In this document: in pieces, positions 12,409 to 23,194 of the stretch
Numbering within the stretch: the stretch's first letter is position 1
Layout: every line of letters begins with the position of its first letter
From: Burkholderiaceae bacterium
Lineage (GTDB): Bacteria; Pseudomonadota; Gammaproteobacteria; Burkholderiales; Burkholderiaceae_D
Assembly: GCA_023653025.1 (NCBI GenBank)
Contig: JAMNXS010000002.1
Location: 1 to 64,000 of the forward strand
Direction of reading: 5' to 3'
DNA length: 64,000 nucleotides
Notes under the pieces: generated by a model
The model's database searches: none
Told to the model about the DNA's origin: nothing
What the model saw: the letters and a program-made list of their open reading frames with translations, nothing else
Program-made: the position numbers and the translations under genes

Positions 12409-12435
12409 ACCCGCCGCGAACCGGCGGGTTTTGTT
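12409..12435 (+). terminator. Terminator/attenuator-like hairpin between rpsK and rpsD
   Basis: ACCCGCCG-cgaac-CGGCGGGT (8 bp) followed by TTTGTT. Confidence 0.55.
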
Positions 12436-12516
12436 CTAAGACCACCGTCCGGTAGCAGGCAGACCGGACTAGCGTCCTGCGGCATGTGCCGGGGCGTCAT
12501 CAACAAAGGAAATAAC

Positions 12517-13140
12517 GTGGCACGTTACATCGGACCCAAAGCCAAACTCTCCCGCCGCGAAGGCACCGACCTGTTCCTGAAGAGCGCACGCCGCTCGCTG
12601 GACTCCAAGTGCAAGCTCGACTCCAAGCCGGGCCAGCACGGCCGCACCTCCGGCGCGCGTACGTCGGACTACGGCAACCAGCTGCGTGAAAAGCAGAAAG
12701 TCAAGCGCATGTACGGCGTCCTCGAGCGCCAGTTCCGCCGCTACTTTGCCGAAGCCGACCGCCGCAAGGGCAACACCGGCGAGACCCTGCTGCAACTGCT
12801 CGAATCGCGCCTCGACAACGTCGTCTACCGGCTCGGTTTCGCCTCAACGCGCGCCGAAGCGCGCCAGTTGGTGTCGCACAAGGCCATCGTTGTCAACGGC
12901 AACGTCGTGAACATCCCGTCGTACCAGGTCAAAGTCGGCGACGTGGTCGCCGTTCGCGAGAAGGCGCGCAAGCAGGTGCGCATCGCCGAGGCGCTGTCGC
13001 TGGCCGAGCAGTCGGGCTTCCCACTCTGGGTTGCGGTCGATGCGAAGAAGATGGAAGGCTCGCTGAAGGCGCTGCCGGATCGCGGCGACTTCAACCAGGA
13101 AGTCAACGAGTCGCTGATCGTCGAACTCTACTCGCGTTAA
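12517..13140 (+). CDS. rpsD: 30S ribosomal protein S4 (GTG start)
   Basis: [26 protein letters not shown], 207 aa. Confidence 0.97.
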   Translation: MARYIGPKAKLSRREGTDLFLKSARRSLDSKCKLDSKPGQHGRTSGARTSDYGNQLREKQKVKRMYGVLERQFRRYFAEADRRKGNTGETLLQLLESRLDNVVYRLGFASTRAEARQLVSHKAIVVNGNVVNIPSYQVKVGDVVAVREKARKQVRIAEALSLAEQSGFPLWVAVDAKKMEGSLKALPDRGDFNQEVNESLIVELYSR

Positions 13141-13149
13141 TTTTTTCCC

Positions 13150-13177
13150 GCCGCCTGCCTGTGTGCAGGGGGCTTTT
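13150..13177 (+). terminator. Terminator-like imperfect hairpin between rpsD and rpoA
   Basis: GCCgCCTGC / GCAGGgGGC (9-nt arms, one mismatch) followed by TTTT. Confidence 0.4.
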
Positions 13178-13232
13178 CGATATGCCATCAGCCTTATCGG
13201 TGTAACGAGCCGAGGGTATTGAAAGGATATTC

Positions 13233-14210
13233 ATGCAAAACAATCTGCTTAAGCCCCGCATCATCGAAGTCGAGCCGCTCGGCCTCGGCCACGCCAAGGT
13301 CGTGATGGAGCCGTTCGAGCGCGGCTACGGCCACACGCTGGGCAACGCGCTGCGGCGCGTATTGCTGTCGTCAATGGTCGGCTATGCACCGACCGAAGTG
13401 ACGATCGCCGGCGTTGTGCACGAGTACTCGTCGATCGACGGCGTCCAGGAAGACGTGGTGGACATTCTGCTGAACCTCAAGGGCATCGTCTTCAAGCTGC
13501 ACAACCGCGACGACGTGACCCTGACGCTGAAGAAGGAAGGGGAGGGCCCGGTGCTGGCGTCGGACATCGACCTGCCGCATGATGTCGAACTGATCAACCC
13601 GGATCATCTGATTGCCCACCTGACTGCCGGCGGCAAGCTGGACATGCAGGTGAAGGTCGAAAAAGGCCGCGGCTACGTGCCGGGCAATGTGCGCCGTCTG
13701 TCGGAAGACGCGAACAAGACAATCGGCCGCATCATCCTCGACGCATCGTTTTCTCCGGTGCGCCGCGTGTCGTACACGGTCGATTCCGCGCGCGTCGAGC
13801 AGCGCACCGACCTCGACAAGCTGGTCATCAACATTGAGACCAATGGCGTGATCTCGCCGGAAGAGGCGATTCGCCAGTCGGCTCGCGTGCTGGTCGACCA
13901 GCTGACTGTGTTCGCTGCGCTTGAGGGCACCGAAGCTGCCGCCGAAGCGCCGTCCCGTGCGCCGACCGTCGATCCTATCCTGCTGCGGCCGGTCGATGAT
14001 CTTGAACTCACCGTCCGTTCGGCCAACTGCCTGAAGGCCGAGAACATCTACTACATCGGCGACCTGATCCAGCGCAGCGAAAACGAGCTGTTGAAGACGC
14101 CGAACCTGGGCCGCAAGTCGCTCAACGAGATCAAGGAAGTCCTTGCCTCGCGCGGCCTGACCCTCGGCATGAAGCTCGAGAACTGGCCGCCGGTCGGCCT
14201 CGAGAAGTAA
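13233..14210 (+). CDS. rpoA: RNA polymerase alpha subunit
   Basis: 325 aa RpoA with alpha-CTD. Confidence 0.98.
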   Translation: MQNNLLKPRIIEVEPLGLGHAKVVMEPFERGYGHTLGNALRRVLLSSMVGYAPTEVTIAGVVHEYSSIDGVQEDVVDILLNLKGIVFKLHNRDDVTLTLKKEGEGPVLASDIDLPHDVELINPDHLIAHLTAGGKLDMQVKVEKGRGYVPGNVRRLSEDANKTIGRIILDASFSPVRRVSYTVDSARVEQRTDLDKLVINIETNGVISPEEAIRQSARVLVDQLTVFAALEGTEAAAEAPSRAPTVDPILLRPVDDLELTVRSANCLKAENIYYIGDLIQRSENELLKTPNLGRKSLNEIKEVLASRGLTLGMKLENWPPVGLEK

Positions 14211-14301
14211 TCAGGCATTCATTCAACGCTTACCGGCCCGCGCCAACCCTTCGGGGTTGGCGATAGAAGAGCTGGATTAATACTCTCAAAAGGAAATCAC
14301 C

Positions 14302-14691
14302 ATGCGTCACCGTCACGGACTTCGCAAGCTCAACCGCACCTCGTCGCACCGCCTCGCGATGCTGCGCAACATGACCGTCTCTCTGCTTAAGCACGAAGCG
14401 ATCAAGACCACGCTGCCGAAGGCGAAGGAACTGCGCCGCGTCGTCGAACCGATCATCACGCTGGGCAAGGTCGACACGCTGGCCAACAAGCGCCTCGCGT
14501 TTTCGCGCCTGCGCGACCGCGAGATCGTCGGCAAGCTGTTCGGCGAGATCGGCCCGCGCTACAAGGCGCGCAACGGCGGCTACCTGCGCATCCTGAAAAT
14601 GGGCTTCCGTGTCGGCGACAACGCGCCGATGGCGTTTGTCGAGCTGGTGGATCGTCCGGAGCCTACCGAGGCCGTCGAAGTCGCCGAGTAA
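14302..14691 (+). CDS. rplQ: 50S ribosomal protein L17
   Basis: [24 protein letters not shown]. Confidence 0.98.
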   Translation: MRHRHGLRKLNRTSSHRLAMLRNMTVSLLKHEAIKTTLPKAKELRRVVEPIITLGKVDTLANKRLAFSRLRDREIVGKLFGEIGPRYKARNGGYLRILKMGFRVGDNAPMAFVELVDRPEPTEAVEVAE

Positions 14692-14727
14692 ACATCCGGT
14701 TCGCACTGCTAGCGGTGCAGGATCAAC

Positions 14728-14758
14728 AAGCCAGGCCCTGTGCCTGGCTTTGTCGTTT
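14728..14758 (+). terminator. Intrinsic terminator after rplQ (end of alpha operon)
   Basis: AAGCCAGGC-cctgt-GCCTGGCTT (9 bp) then TGTCGTTT. Confidence 0.75.
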
Positions 14759-14822
14759 GCGGGCCGGCCCCCTGCCGCGCATTGTGGCAAGATCTCGGTC
14801 GTTGCGACACACCGAAGAACCC

Positions 14823-15743
14823 ATGTCGATTCTCAAAGTTGAGCAGCTTCACAAAGCCTATGGCGAAGGAGCGGGCCGGCACACCGTGATCAACGGCGTG
14901 TCGTTCGAGCTGCAGCGGGGCGAGTGCTATGGGCTGCTCGGCCCGAACGGCGCGGGAAAGACCACGACGCTGAAGCTCTGCCTCGGCCTGACCGCGCCGG
15001 ACAGCGGCAGCATCACGCTGGTCGGCCACGCGGTTCCCGACGATGCACGGCGCGCAAGGATGCGCATCGGCGTCGTGCCCCAGATCGACAGCCTCGACCC
15101 GGACTTCACGGTCGAGGAGAACCTGCGGGTGTACGGCCGCTATTTCGGCATGAAAGTCGCCGCGATCGAAGAACGCCTCGACTGGCTGCTGGAATTTGCC
15201 AACCTCGCCGCCAAGCGCACTGCGCGCATCGGCGAACTGTCGGGCGGGATGAAGCGCCGGCTGACGCTGGCGCGTGCGCTGGTCAACGACCCGGAACTGA
15301 TCTTCATGGACGAGCCAACCACCGGCCTCGACCCGCAGGCGCGCCACATGATCTGGGAGCGCCTGAAAGCGCTGCTGTCGGCCGGCAAGACCATCCTGCT
15401 GACCACGCATTTCATGGACGAGGCCGAGCGGCTGTGCAACCGGCTGGCCGTGATCGACCACGGCAGCCTGATCGCCGAAGGCGCGCCGCGCGACCTGATC
15501 GCCCGCCACATCGAATCGCAGGTGGTCGAGGTGTACGGAGAGAACGTCGATCAATGGGCGCGCGGCGCGACATCCGCCGCCGAGCGCATCGAAACCAGCG
15601 GCGAAACCGTATTCTGCTACACCGACCATGCCGAGCCGCTGCTGAATAGCCTGTCGCAGCAGCCGGCGCTGCGCTACCTGCACCGACCGGCCAATATGGA
15701 AGACCTGTTCCTGAAGCTGACCGGTCGCGAGATGAGGGATTGA
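14823..15743 (+). CDS. ABC-2 type exporter ATP-binding protein (NodI family)
   Basis: Walker [13 protein letters not shown], signature LSGGMKRRL, Walker [13 protein letters not shown]; followed by a NodJ-like permease. Confidence 0.85.
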   Translation: MSILKVEQLHKAYGEGAGRHTVINGVSFELQRGECYGLLGPNGAGKTTTLKLCLGLTAPDSGSITLVGHAVPDDARRARMRIGVVPQIDSLDPDFTVEENLRVYGRYFGMKVAAIEERLDWLLEFANLAAKRTARIGELSGGMKRRLTLARALVNDPELIFMDEPTTGLDPQARHMIWERLKALLSAGKTILLTTHFMDEAERLCNRLAVIDHGSLIAEGAPRDLIARHIESQVVEVYGENVDQWARGATSAAERIETSGETVFCYTDHAEPLLNSLSQQPALRYLHRPANMEDLFLKLTGREMRD

Positions 15744-15744
15744 C

Positions 15745-16530
15745 ATGAGCGCGCTTGTCTACCGCCTGCCCAGCTTGAGCGGGCGCTTCGTTCCGGTCTG
15801 GCGCCGCAACCTGCTCGTCTGGCGCAAGCTGGCCGTGGCCAGCGTGATCGGCAACATTGCCGAACCGCTGATCACGCTGCTGGCATTCGGCTACGGCCTC
15901 GGCAGCCTGCTGCAGCAGATCGACGGGGTGCCCTACATCGAATTCCTCGCCAGCGGCTCTATCTGCATGTCGGTCATGATGGCCTCGTCCTTCGAGGCGC
16001 TGTACTCGGCGTTCTCGCGCATGCACGTGCAGAAGACCTGGGAGTCACTACTGAACACGCCGCTGGAACTGGATGACATCGTGCTGGCCGAAATGCTGTG
16101 GGCCGCCACCAAGGCCATGATTTCCGGACTGGCCATCCTGCTGGTACTGTTCGCGCTGGGCATCGGCCTGCATCCGACTACGCTGCTGGCGCCGCCGCTG
16201 CTGTTCCTGACCGGCGTCTGCTTCGCGTCGATCGCGCTGATCATGAACGCGATCGCGCGCGCCTATGATTTTTTTACCTACTACTTCACGCTGGTGCTGA
16301 CGCCAATGATCTTCGTCTCCGGCGTCTATTATCCAGTCGCGCAACTGCCGGCGTGGCTGCAGTCGGTGGCCGACGTCCTGCCGCTCAGCGCCGCCGTGCG
16401 GCTTGTGCGACCATTGCTGCTGGGCCGCCTGCCGGAAAGCCCGGCGCCGGATCTGGCGATCCTCGTCGTGAGCACGGCTGTCGCGTTCTACATTGCGACC
16501 GTGCTTACCCGTCGGCGACTGCTGAAGTGA
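15745..16530 (+). CDS. ABC-2 type transporter permease (NodJ family)
   Basis: 261 aa multi-TM protein coupled to the upstream ATPase. Confidence 0.85.
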   Translation: MSALVYRLPSLSGRFVPVWRRNLLVWRKLAVASVIGNIAEPLITLLAFGYGLGSLLQQIDGVPYIEFLASGSICMSVMMASSFEALYSAFSRMHVQKTWESLLNTPLELDDIVLAEMLWAATKAMISGLAILLVLFALGIGLHPTTLLAPPLLFLTGVCFASIALIMNAIARAYDFFTYYFTLVLTPMIFVSGVYYPVAQLPAWLQSVADVLPLSAAVRLVRPLLLGRLPESPAPDLAILVVSTAVAFYIATVLTRRRLLK

Positions 16531-16541
16531 CGGAGGCCAAT

Positions 16542-16877
16542 ATGGACGAGCAGGTGCTGCTAGCGATAACAAACGTTCCGGACGCGGCGACCGCGCGCAC
16601 GATGGCGCGCGCCCTCGTCGAGGCCCGCCTCGCCGCCTGCGTGAACATCCTGCCCGCCGTGCAGTCCGTCTACCGCTGGCAGGGCGCGGTGGAAGAGGCG
16701 GCCGAGGTCACGCTGCTGGCCAAGACCACGCGCCGCCATTATCCGCAACTGCAGCAGGCCATTCTTGCAGCCCATCCCTACGAACTGCCCGAGGTCATTG
16801 CGTGGCCATTGACGCAAGGGCATCTTCCGTACCTGCGCTGGGTGGCCGCTGAAACTTCTTCCGATTCGCATGAATAA
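16542..16877 (+). CDS. cutA: Divalent-cation tolerance protein CutA
   Basis: MDEQVLLAITNVPDAATARTMARALVEARLAACVNILPAVQSVYRWQG; ATG 16542. Confidence 0.93.
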   Translation: MDEQVLLAITNVPDAATARTMARALVEARLAACVNILPAVQSVYRWQGAVEEAAEVTLLAKTTRRHYPQLQQAILAAHPYELPEVIAWPLTQGHLPYLRWVAAETSSDSHE

Positions 16878-18603
16878 GCCGATGATCCTCCGCTGGCATT
16901 TCTGGCTGGCCTGCCTGCTGCAGGCGCTGCTCGGTCCGGCCGCGGCAGAAGACTTCCTGCCGCCGGAGCAGGCATTCCGCTTCAGTGCGCGGATGACCGA
17001 CGCGGCAACGGCCGAGATCCGCTTCCGGGTCGCGCCCGGCTACTACCTGTATCGCGACAAATTCGTCGTCGCCGCCGATGGCGCGGCGGCGGGCAAGCCG
17101 GAGATCCCGCGGGGCACGGTGAAATTCGATCCCAATTTCGAGAAGGACGTCGAGACGCTGCGCGACCAGGTACGCATCCGCGTCCCGGTGCAGGCCGACG
17201 GGCCGTTCACGCTGCGCGTCACCAGCCAGGGCTGTTCGGACAAGGGGCTGTGCTATCCGCCGATGGAGTCGACAGCACCGCTGTCGCCAGCCGTTGTCGC
17301 GGCGGCCTCGACGGAGTCTGCCGAGGCCATCGAAGCCCCGCCCACCGAGCTGGGCCGTATCGAGGCGTCGCTGGCCAGCGGGCGCCTGATGGCCATCGTT
17401 CCGCTATTCCTGCTGCTGGGGCTTGGCCTCTCGTTCACGCCCTGCGTGCTGCCGATGGTGCCCATCCTCTCGTTCATCATCGCCGGCGAGGGCGCGCACA
17501 CCAGCCGACGCCGCGGCTTCACGCTGGCGCTGGCCTATTCCCTCGGCATGGCCCTCGTCTACACCGCGCTCGGCGTGGCGGCCGGGCTGCTCGGCGAGGG
17601 GCTGGCGGCCACGCTGCAGAGCCCGCTCATCCTCGGCGGCTTTGCGCTGCTGATGGCTGCGATGGCGCTGTCGATGTTCGATGTCTACCAGTTGCAGATG
17701 CCGGCGGCCGTGCAACTGGCGCTGACCCGGCTTTCCGAGCGGCAGCGCGGCGGCAAGCTGGCCGGCGTGTTCGCAATGGGCGCCATCTCGGCGCTGATCG
17801 TCGGCCCATGCGTGGCGGCCCCGCTGGCCGGCGCGCTGGTCTACCTCAGCCAGACGCGCGACGTGTTCATTGGCGGCAGCGCCTTGTTCGCGATGGCAGT
17901 CGGCATGAGCGTGCCGCTGCTGGTGGTCGGCCTGTCGGCCGGGACTTTGCTGCCGCGCGCTGGCGCGTGGATGCAGGCGGTCAAGGTGTTCTTCGGCGTG
18001 CTGATGCTGGCGCTGGCGCTCTGGATGGTGGCGTCGCTGCTGCCGGCCTGGCTGCTGATGGCCGGGTGGGGTGCGCTGGGCGTCGGCTACGGCGCCTTCC
18101 TGCTGCGCGCGCGCACGCTGGGCTGGAAGGCGCGCGCACTCGGCGTCGTCTTTGCCGCCCTCGGCGCAGTGCAACTGGCGGGCATGGCGACCGGCGGCCG
18201 CGATGCCTGGGCGCCGCTGGCCCACTTGCAGGGCGAGCGCATGCCCAAGCCGGAGTTCACGCGCGTGCGCAGCGTGGCAGAACTCGACGCAGCGGTCGCC
18301 GCAGCCGGCAGCCAGCCGGTGATGGTCGATTTCTATGCGGATTGGTGCGTGTCCTGCATCGAGATGGAAAAATTCACGTTCACCGATCCGGCCGTCCGGG
18401 CCGAGCTCGATCGCATGCTGCTGCTGCAGGCCGACGTCACCGCCAACAGCGCCGACGACAGGGCGCTGCTGAAGCGCTTCGGCTTGTTCGGTCCGCCCGG
18501 CATCATCTTCTACGATGCCAGCGGCCAGGAGCTGCGGCGCGAGCGCGTCATCGGCTTCCAGCCGCCGCGCAGCTTCGTCGATACCCTGCGCCGCGTCCGC
18601 TAG
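16870..18603 (+). CDS. dsbD: Protein-disulfide reductase DsbD
   Basis: Signal peptide, DsbD-alpha domain, TM domain (TPCVLPMVPILS), C-terminal thioredoxin domain with CVSC. Confidence 0.95.
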   Translation: MNKPMILRWHFWLACLLQALLGPAAAEDFLPPEQAFRFSARMTDAATAEIRFRVAPGYYLYRDKFVVAADGAAAGKPEIPRGTVKFDPNFEKDVETLRDQVRIRVPVQADGPFTLRVTSQGCSDKGLCYPPMESTAPLSPAVVAAASTESAEAIEAPPTELGRIEASLASGRLMAIVPLFLLLGLGLSFTPCVLPMVPILSFIIAGEGAHTSRRRGFTLALAYSLGMALVYTALGVAAGLLGEGLAATLQSPLILGGFALLMAAMALSMFDVYQLQMPAAVQLALTRLSERQRGGKLAGVFAMGAISALIVGPCVAAPLAGALVYLSQTRDVFIGGSALFAMAVGMSVPLLVVGLSAGTLLPRAGAWMQAVKVFFGVLMLALALWMVASLLPAWLLMAGWGALGVGYGAFLLRARTLGWKARALGVVFAALGAVQLAGMATGGRDAWAPLAHLQGERMPKPEFTRVRSVAELDAAVAAAGSQPVMVDFYADWCVSCIEMEKFTFTDPAVRAELDRMLLLQADVTANSADDRALLKRFGLFGPPGIIFYDASGQELRRERVIGFQPPRSFVDTLRRVR

Positions 18604-18661
18604 GCACCTTGACGCCCGCCTCTTTATCCTTGCCGGCTATCTGCTTAAAGCGAGATTGTCA

Positions 18662-18690
18662 TTGTCTGTCGCATTACCGCCGCCTATATT
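18662..18690 (+). promoter_or_regulatory. Predicted promoter of the peroxiredoxin gene (TTGTCT-17-TATATT)
   Basis: TTGTCT 18662-18667, TATATT 18685-18690; gene starts at 18727. Confidence 0.5.
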
Positions 18691-18726
18691 GGCAGCCTGT
18701 CACCACCACAACAGGAGCTTGTCACC

Positions 18727-19365
18727 ATGGGATTGCGTCTCGGCGATACCGCCCCGGACTTCGAGCAGGAGTCTTCCACCGGAACGATCCGCTTTCATGA
18801 GTGGGCCGGGGATTCTTGGGTCGTGCTGTTCTCGCACCCGGCCGACTTTACACCGGTATGCACCACCGAGCTCGGCCTGACCGCGAAGCTCAAGCCCGAG
18901 TTCGACCGGCGCAACGTGAAGGCCATTGCATTATCGGTCGATCCGGCGGACAAGCATCAGTCATGGATCCGGGATATCGAGGAAACGCAGCAGACCGTCG
19001 TCGGCTTTCCGATCATTGCCGATGCCGACCGCAAGGTGTCGACGCTGTACGACATGATCCACCCGAACCAGTCGGAGACGGCGACCGTACGCTCGCTGTT
19101 CATCGTCGACCCCAAGAAAAAGGTCCGGCTGATGATCACCTACCCGATGAGCACCGGCCGCAATTTCGACGAGGTGCTGCGCGTGATCGACGCACTGCAG
19201 CTGGCCGACGGCTACACGGTCGCCACCCCCGGCAACTGGAAGGATGGCGACGACGTGATCATTCCGCTGTCGGTACAGGACGAGGAAATGCTGAAGCAGA
19301 AATATCCGAAAGGTTATGCGTCGCCAAAGCCATACTTGCGAATCACGCCGCAGCCGAACAAGTGA
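18727..19365 (+). CDS. 1-Cys peroxiredoxin (Prx6-type, AhpC/TSA family)
   Basis: FSHPADFTPVCTTELG; only one Cys in 212 aa. Confidence 0.9.
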   Translation: MGLRLGDTAPDFEQESSTGTIRFHEWAGDSWVVLFSHPADFTPVCTTELGLTAKLKPEFDRRNVKAIALSVDPADKHQSWIRDIEETQQTVVGFPIIADADRKVSTLYDMIHPNQSETATVRSLFIVDPKKKVRLMITYPMSTGRNFDEVLRVIDALQLADGYTVATPGNWKDGDDVIIPLSVQDEEMLKQKYPKGYASPKPYLRITPQPNK

Positions 19366-19414
19366 TCCGTCGTTGGGTGGTGGCATCGGCGGCTGCCGAC
19401 GCCGCACACTTGCG

Positions 19415-20200
19415 CTACAGGTCGTCCGGTAATTCGGGTAACACGAGCGTGTGGCGTGCCGGCCGGCTTGGTTGGGCTGCAATGGCAGAAGCATCGGTCC
19501 CGACCGGCTGGCGTGGCTGCGGGATGGCGGGAAGCGGTTTGCCTTTACCCGCTTTCGGTGCCGGGGTAGCGGGCAAGGGTTTCGAAGCTTTTCTGATCGA
19601 TGACGGCGCTATCGGTTTTGGCGGGAGATACTCTGACTGTGCCAGGGTCTCGTCGACCCGGACGACACTGCCCTTGTTCATCGCGCTGATGAACAGATTA
19701 TTCACTACGCCCATGGCGATCTTCGGCGGGCCGAGGTTCTTCGTCCATTCGCCCTCGATCTTTTCCTTGAGCGCCCCCGCCTTGATGTGCGCCTGCGTCA
19801 GTTGCCTTTCCAGCCTCGGCGCTTTGGCTGGCACCTGACCTTTTTCCAAGTGGCTTTTCGTCTTCTGGCGGAGCAGGCGGTTTGCCTTCGCGTCCTCGTA
19901 GGCGTTGTTTCGCAGATGAGAAAACAGCTGGTCGATCTTGTCCGAGTCATAACCCTGATCAGCAAGGAATTCCCTGAAGCGGCCCGAGGTCAGCCTGAGC
20001 GAGTCGGCTTCACCGCTTTCCTGCAAAGCCTTGAGATCTTTTTCGGGTACTCGGAAAAATACGACTGCTTTTGAGCAACTGCCATCATCCAGCCGGACGT
20101 TAAGTTTTTTACTCGCAAGAATCTCGTTTTCGCCTTTTTCCTGCTTCAATTGCTCATGGATTCCCATGCGAAAAGCAAAACTGACATCTGCTCGGCTCAT
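19415..20200 (-). CDS. Hypothetical protein, no family recognised; Pro-rich C-terminus
   Basis: ORF track gives 278 aa from 20251. Start MSRADVSFAFRMGIHEQ at 20200 is preferred (261 aa) because of an SD-like GGGAGAGG upstream on the minus strand. Confidence 0.7.
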   Translation of the reverse strand: MSRADVSFAFRMGIHEQLKQEKGENEILASKKLNVRLDDGSCSKAVVFFRVPEKDLKALQESGEADSLRLTSGRFREFLADQGYDSDKIDQLFSHLRNNAYEDAKANRLLRQKTKSHLEKGQVPAKAPRLERQLTQAHIKAGALKEKIEGEWTKNLGPPKIAMGVVNNLFISAMNKGSVVRVDETLAQSEYLPPKPIAPSSIRKASKPLPATPAPKAGKGKPLPAIPQPRQPVGTDASAIAAQPSRPARHTLVLPELPDDL

Positions 20201-20399
20201 GGCTGCCTCTCCCAAATGTTGTATTTTCAATACGAAAACTGGGAACACCAATTGGATTCCAAATTTCTAGCGCTTCGGTGAGTAACGATGCTGAGTGGGT
20301 GGTTCGATGACCGCCCGCCAACCGGGCCATACGCGGCTTGAGCGAAAACAACAGTGCGGCGACCGGTGGCTGTAACGCACCGGCCGGGGAGGAGAGGGT

Positions 20400-21622
<1,223 letters not shown>

Positions 21623-21624
<2 letters not shown>

Positions 21625-22315
21625 ATGTTGGCGCGAGATCGCCGGCATCCGCCGCGACCAGTCCCAGCAATTGGCGGATCGCCAGGTCCGCTTCGTCGAG
21701 GCCGGTGCGCTTGAGCGCCGAAAACAGCTGCACGGAGAATGGCAGAGGTTGCCCTGCCTCGTCAACATAGCTTGACAGTATGCTGCGCGACAGGCGCAGC
21801 GCATCGGCCTGCTCGCTGCGATTGAGCTTGTCCGCCTTGCTGAGCAGGCAGTGCATCGGCTTGCCGCTCGGCGCGAACCACTCGAGCATCTCCACGTCGA
21901 GATCGGTGAAAGGGCGGCGTGCGTCCATGATTAGCACCAGTGCCGACAGTTGCTCGCGTTCCTGCACGTAGCGGCCCAGCAGCGCCTGCCAGTGATCCTT
22001 GGCCGATCCCGACACCTCCGCATAGCCATAGCCCGGCAGATCGACCATGAAGGCGCGGATCTCGTCGATCCGGGTCTCGTCCTTCCGGTGCTGTGCCGGG
22101 TGCGCGCCGCCGATCGAGAAGAAATTGATGTGCTGCGTGCGTCCCGGCGTCTTCGACGCGAACGCAAGTTTCTTCTGATTGCACAGCAGGTTGATCGCGG
22201 TAGACTTGCCGGCGTTCGAGCGGCCGGCGAAAGCCACCTCGGGCACTTTCAGTTTTGGCAAATCCGGCAGTCGATTGACGGTCGTGAAGAAGCGGGCTTG
22301 CCAGAGAGCGGACAT
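21623..22315 (-). CDS. engB: Ribosome biogenesis GTP-binding protein EngB/YsxC (YihA)
   Basis: [33 protein letters not shown]; start [19 protein letters not shown] at 22315. Confidence 0.95.
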
Positions 22316-22365
22316 GGATCGGGGAGGAAGGGAATCGGACGGAGGGGGGCGAAGCTTCAGAGCGT

Positions 22366-22380
22366 CATTGTAGTACAATG
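22366..22380. promoter_or_regulatory. Symmetric CATTGTA-g-TACAATG palindrome giving divergent -10 hexamers (TACAAT on each strand)
   Basis: Perfect 7-bp inverted repeat in the divergent engB / cytochrome c4 intergenic region. Confidence 0.5.
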
Positions 22381-22428
22381 ACGGGCTGAGTTTAGTCGCA
22401 AATCAACCAAAAATTCCCGGGTGCCTGA

Positions 22429-23088
22429 ATGAATCGTGCTCTTTCGTCGTTCGTGAAAATCGTCTCAATCGCGCTGCTGGCTGCCTCGTCGTCGGCGTTC
22501 GCCGCCGAGGGCAACGCGCCGGCCAAGGCCGACCCGGCCAAGGGCGGCACGCTTTACCAGAGCGGCGACGCATCGCGCGGCATTACCGCGTGTGTCGCCT
22601 GCCATGGCGCAGCCGGCAATTCGACCATCACGCTGAACCCGAAGCTGGCCGGCCAGCATGACGCCTACCTGCAGAAGCAACTGCACGACTTCAAGGGCCC
22701 GAACCGCAACAACGCCGTGATGACCACGATCTCCAAAGGGCTCGGCGACGACGACATCCGCAACCTGTCCGCCTATCTCGCCGAGCAGAAACCGGCGCCC
22801 GGTGCGGCGAAGAACAAGGATACGGTCGAGTGGGGCAAGAAGATCTACCGAGCCGGCATCGCCGAAAAGAACGTGCCTGCCTGCGCCGGCTGCCACAGCC
22901 CGAACGGCGCCGGCATTCCGGCCCAGTACCCGCGCATGGCGGGTCAGCACCAGGACTACACCGTCGCCCAGCTGGTGAACTTCCGCACCGGCGCCCGCAG
23001 CAACTCGGCACAGATGACCGCCATTGGCAAGCGCATGTCGGACGACGAGATGAAGGCAGTCGCCGACTACATCGCCGGCCTGAAGTGA
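22429..23088 (+). CDS. Cytochrome c4, di-heme
   Basis: Signal peptide; two heme motifs CVACH and CAGCH. Confidence 0.93.
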   Translation: MNRALSSFVKIVSIALLAASSSAFAAEGNAPAKADPAKGGTLYQSGDASRGITACVACHGAAGNSTITLNPKLAGQHDAYLQKQLHDFKGPNRNNAVMTTISKGLGDDDIRNLSAYLAEQKPAPGAAKNKDTVEWGKKIYRAGIAEKNVPACAGCHSPNGAGIPAQYPRMAGQHQDYTVAQLVNFRTGARSNSAQMTAIGKRMSDDEMKAVADYIAGLK

Positions 23089-23194
23089 TCCGCGCCTGGA
23101 GCGCGCCGCCGCCGACCGCTGAACGCGGCGGCAGCGTCGGCAACTGATTCGGGGGGGTGGCGGTAGCCGCCCCTTTTTTGTTGATCGAGACTGG

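Noticed and set aside
14823-16530. Nodulation factor export function for the NodI/NodJ-like pair
   Set aside because: This family is a common betaproteobacterial ABC-2 exporter and no nod genes are nearby; only generic exporter function is supported.
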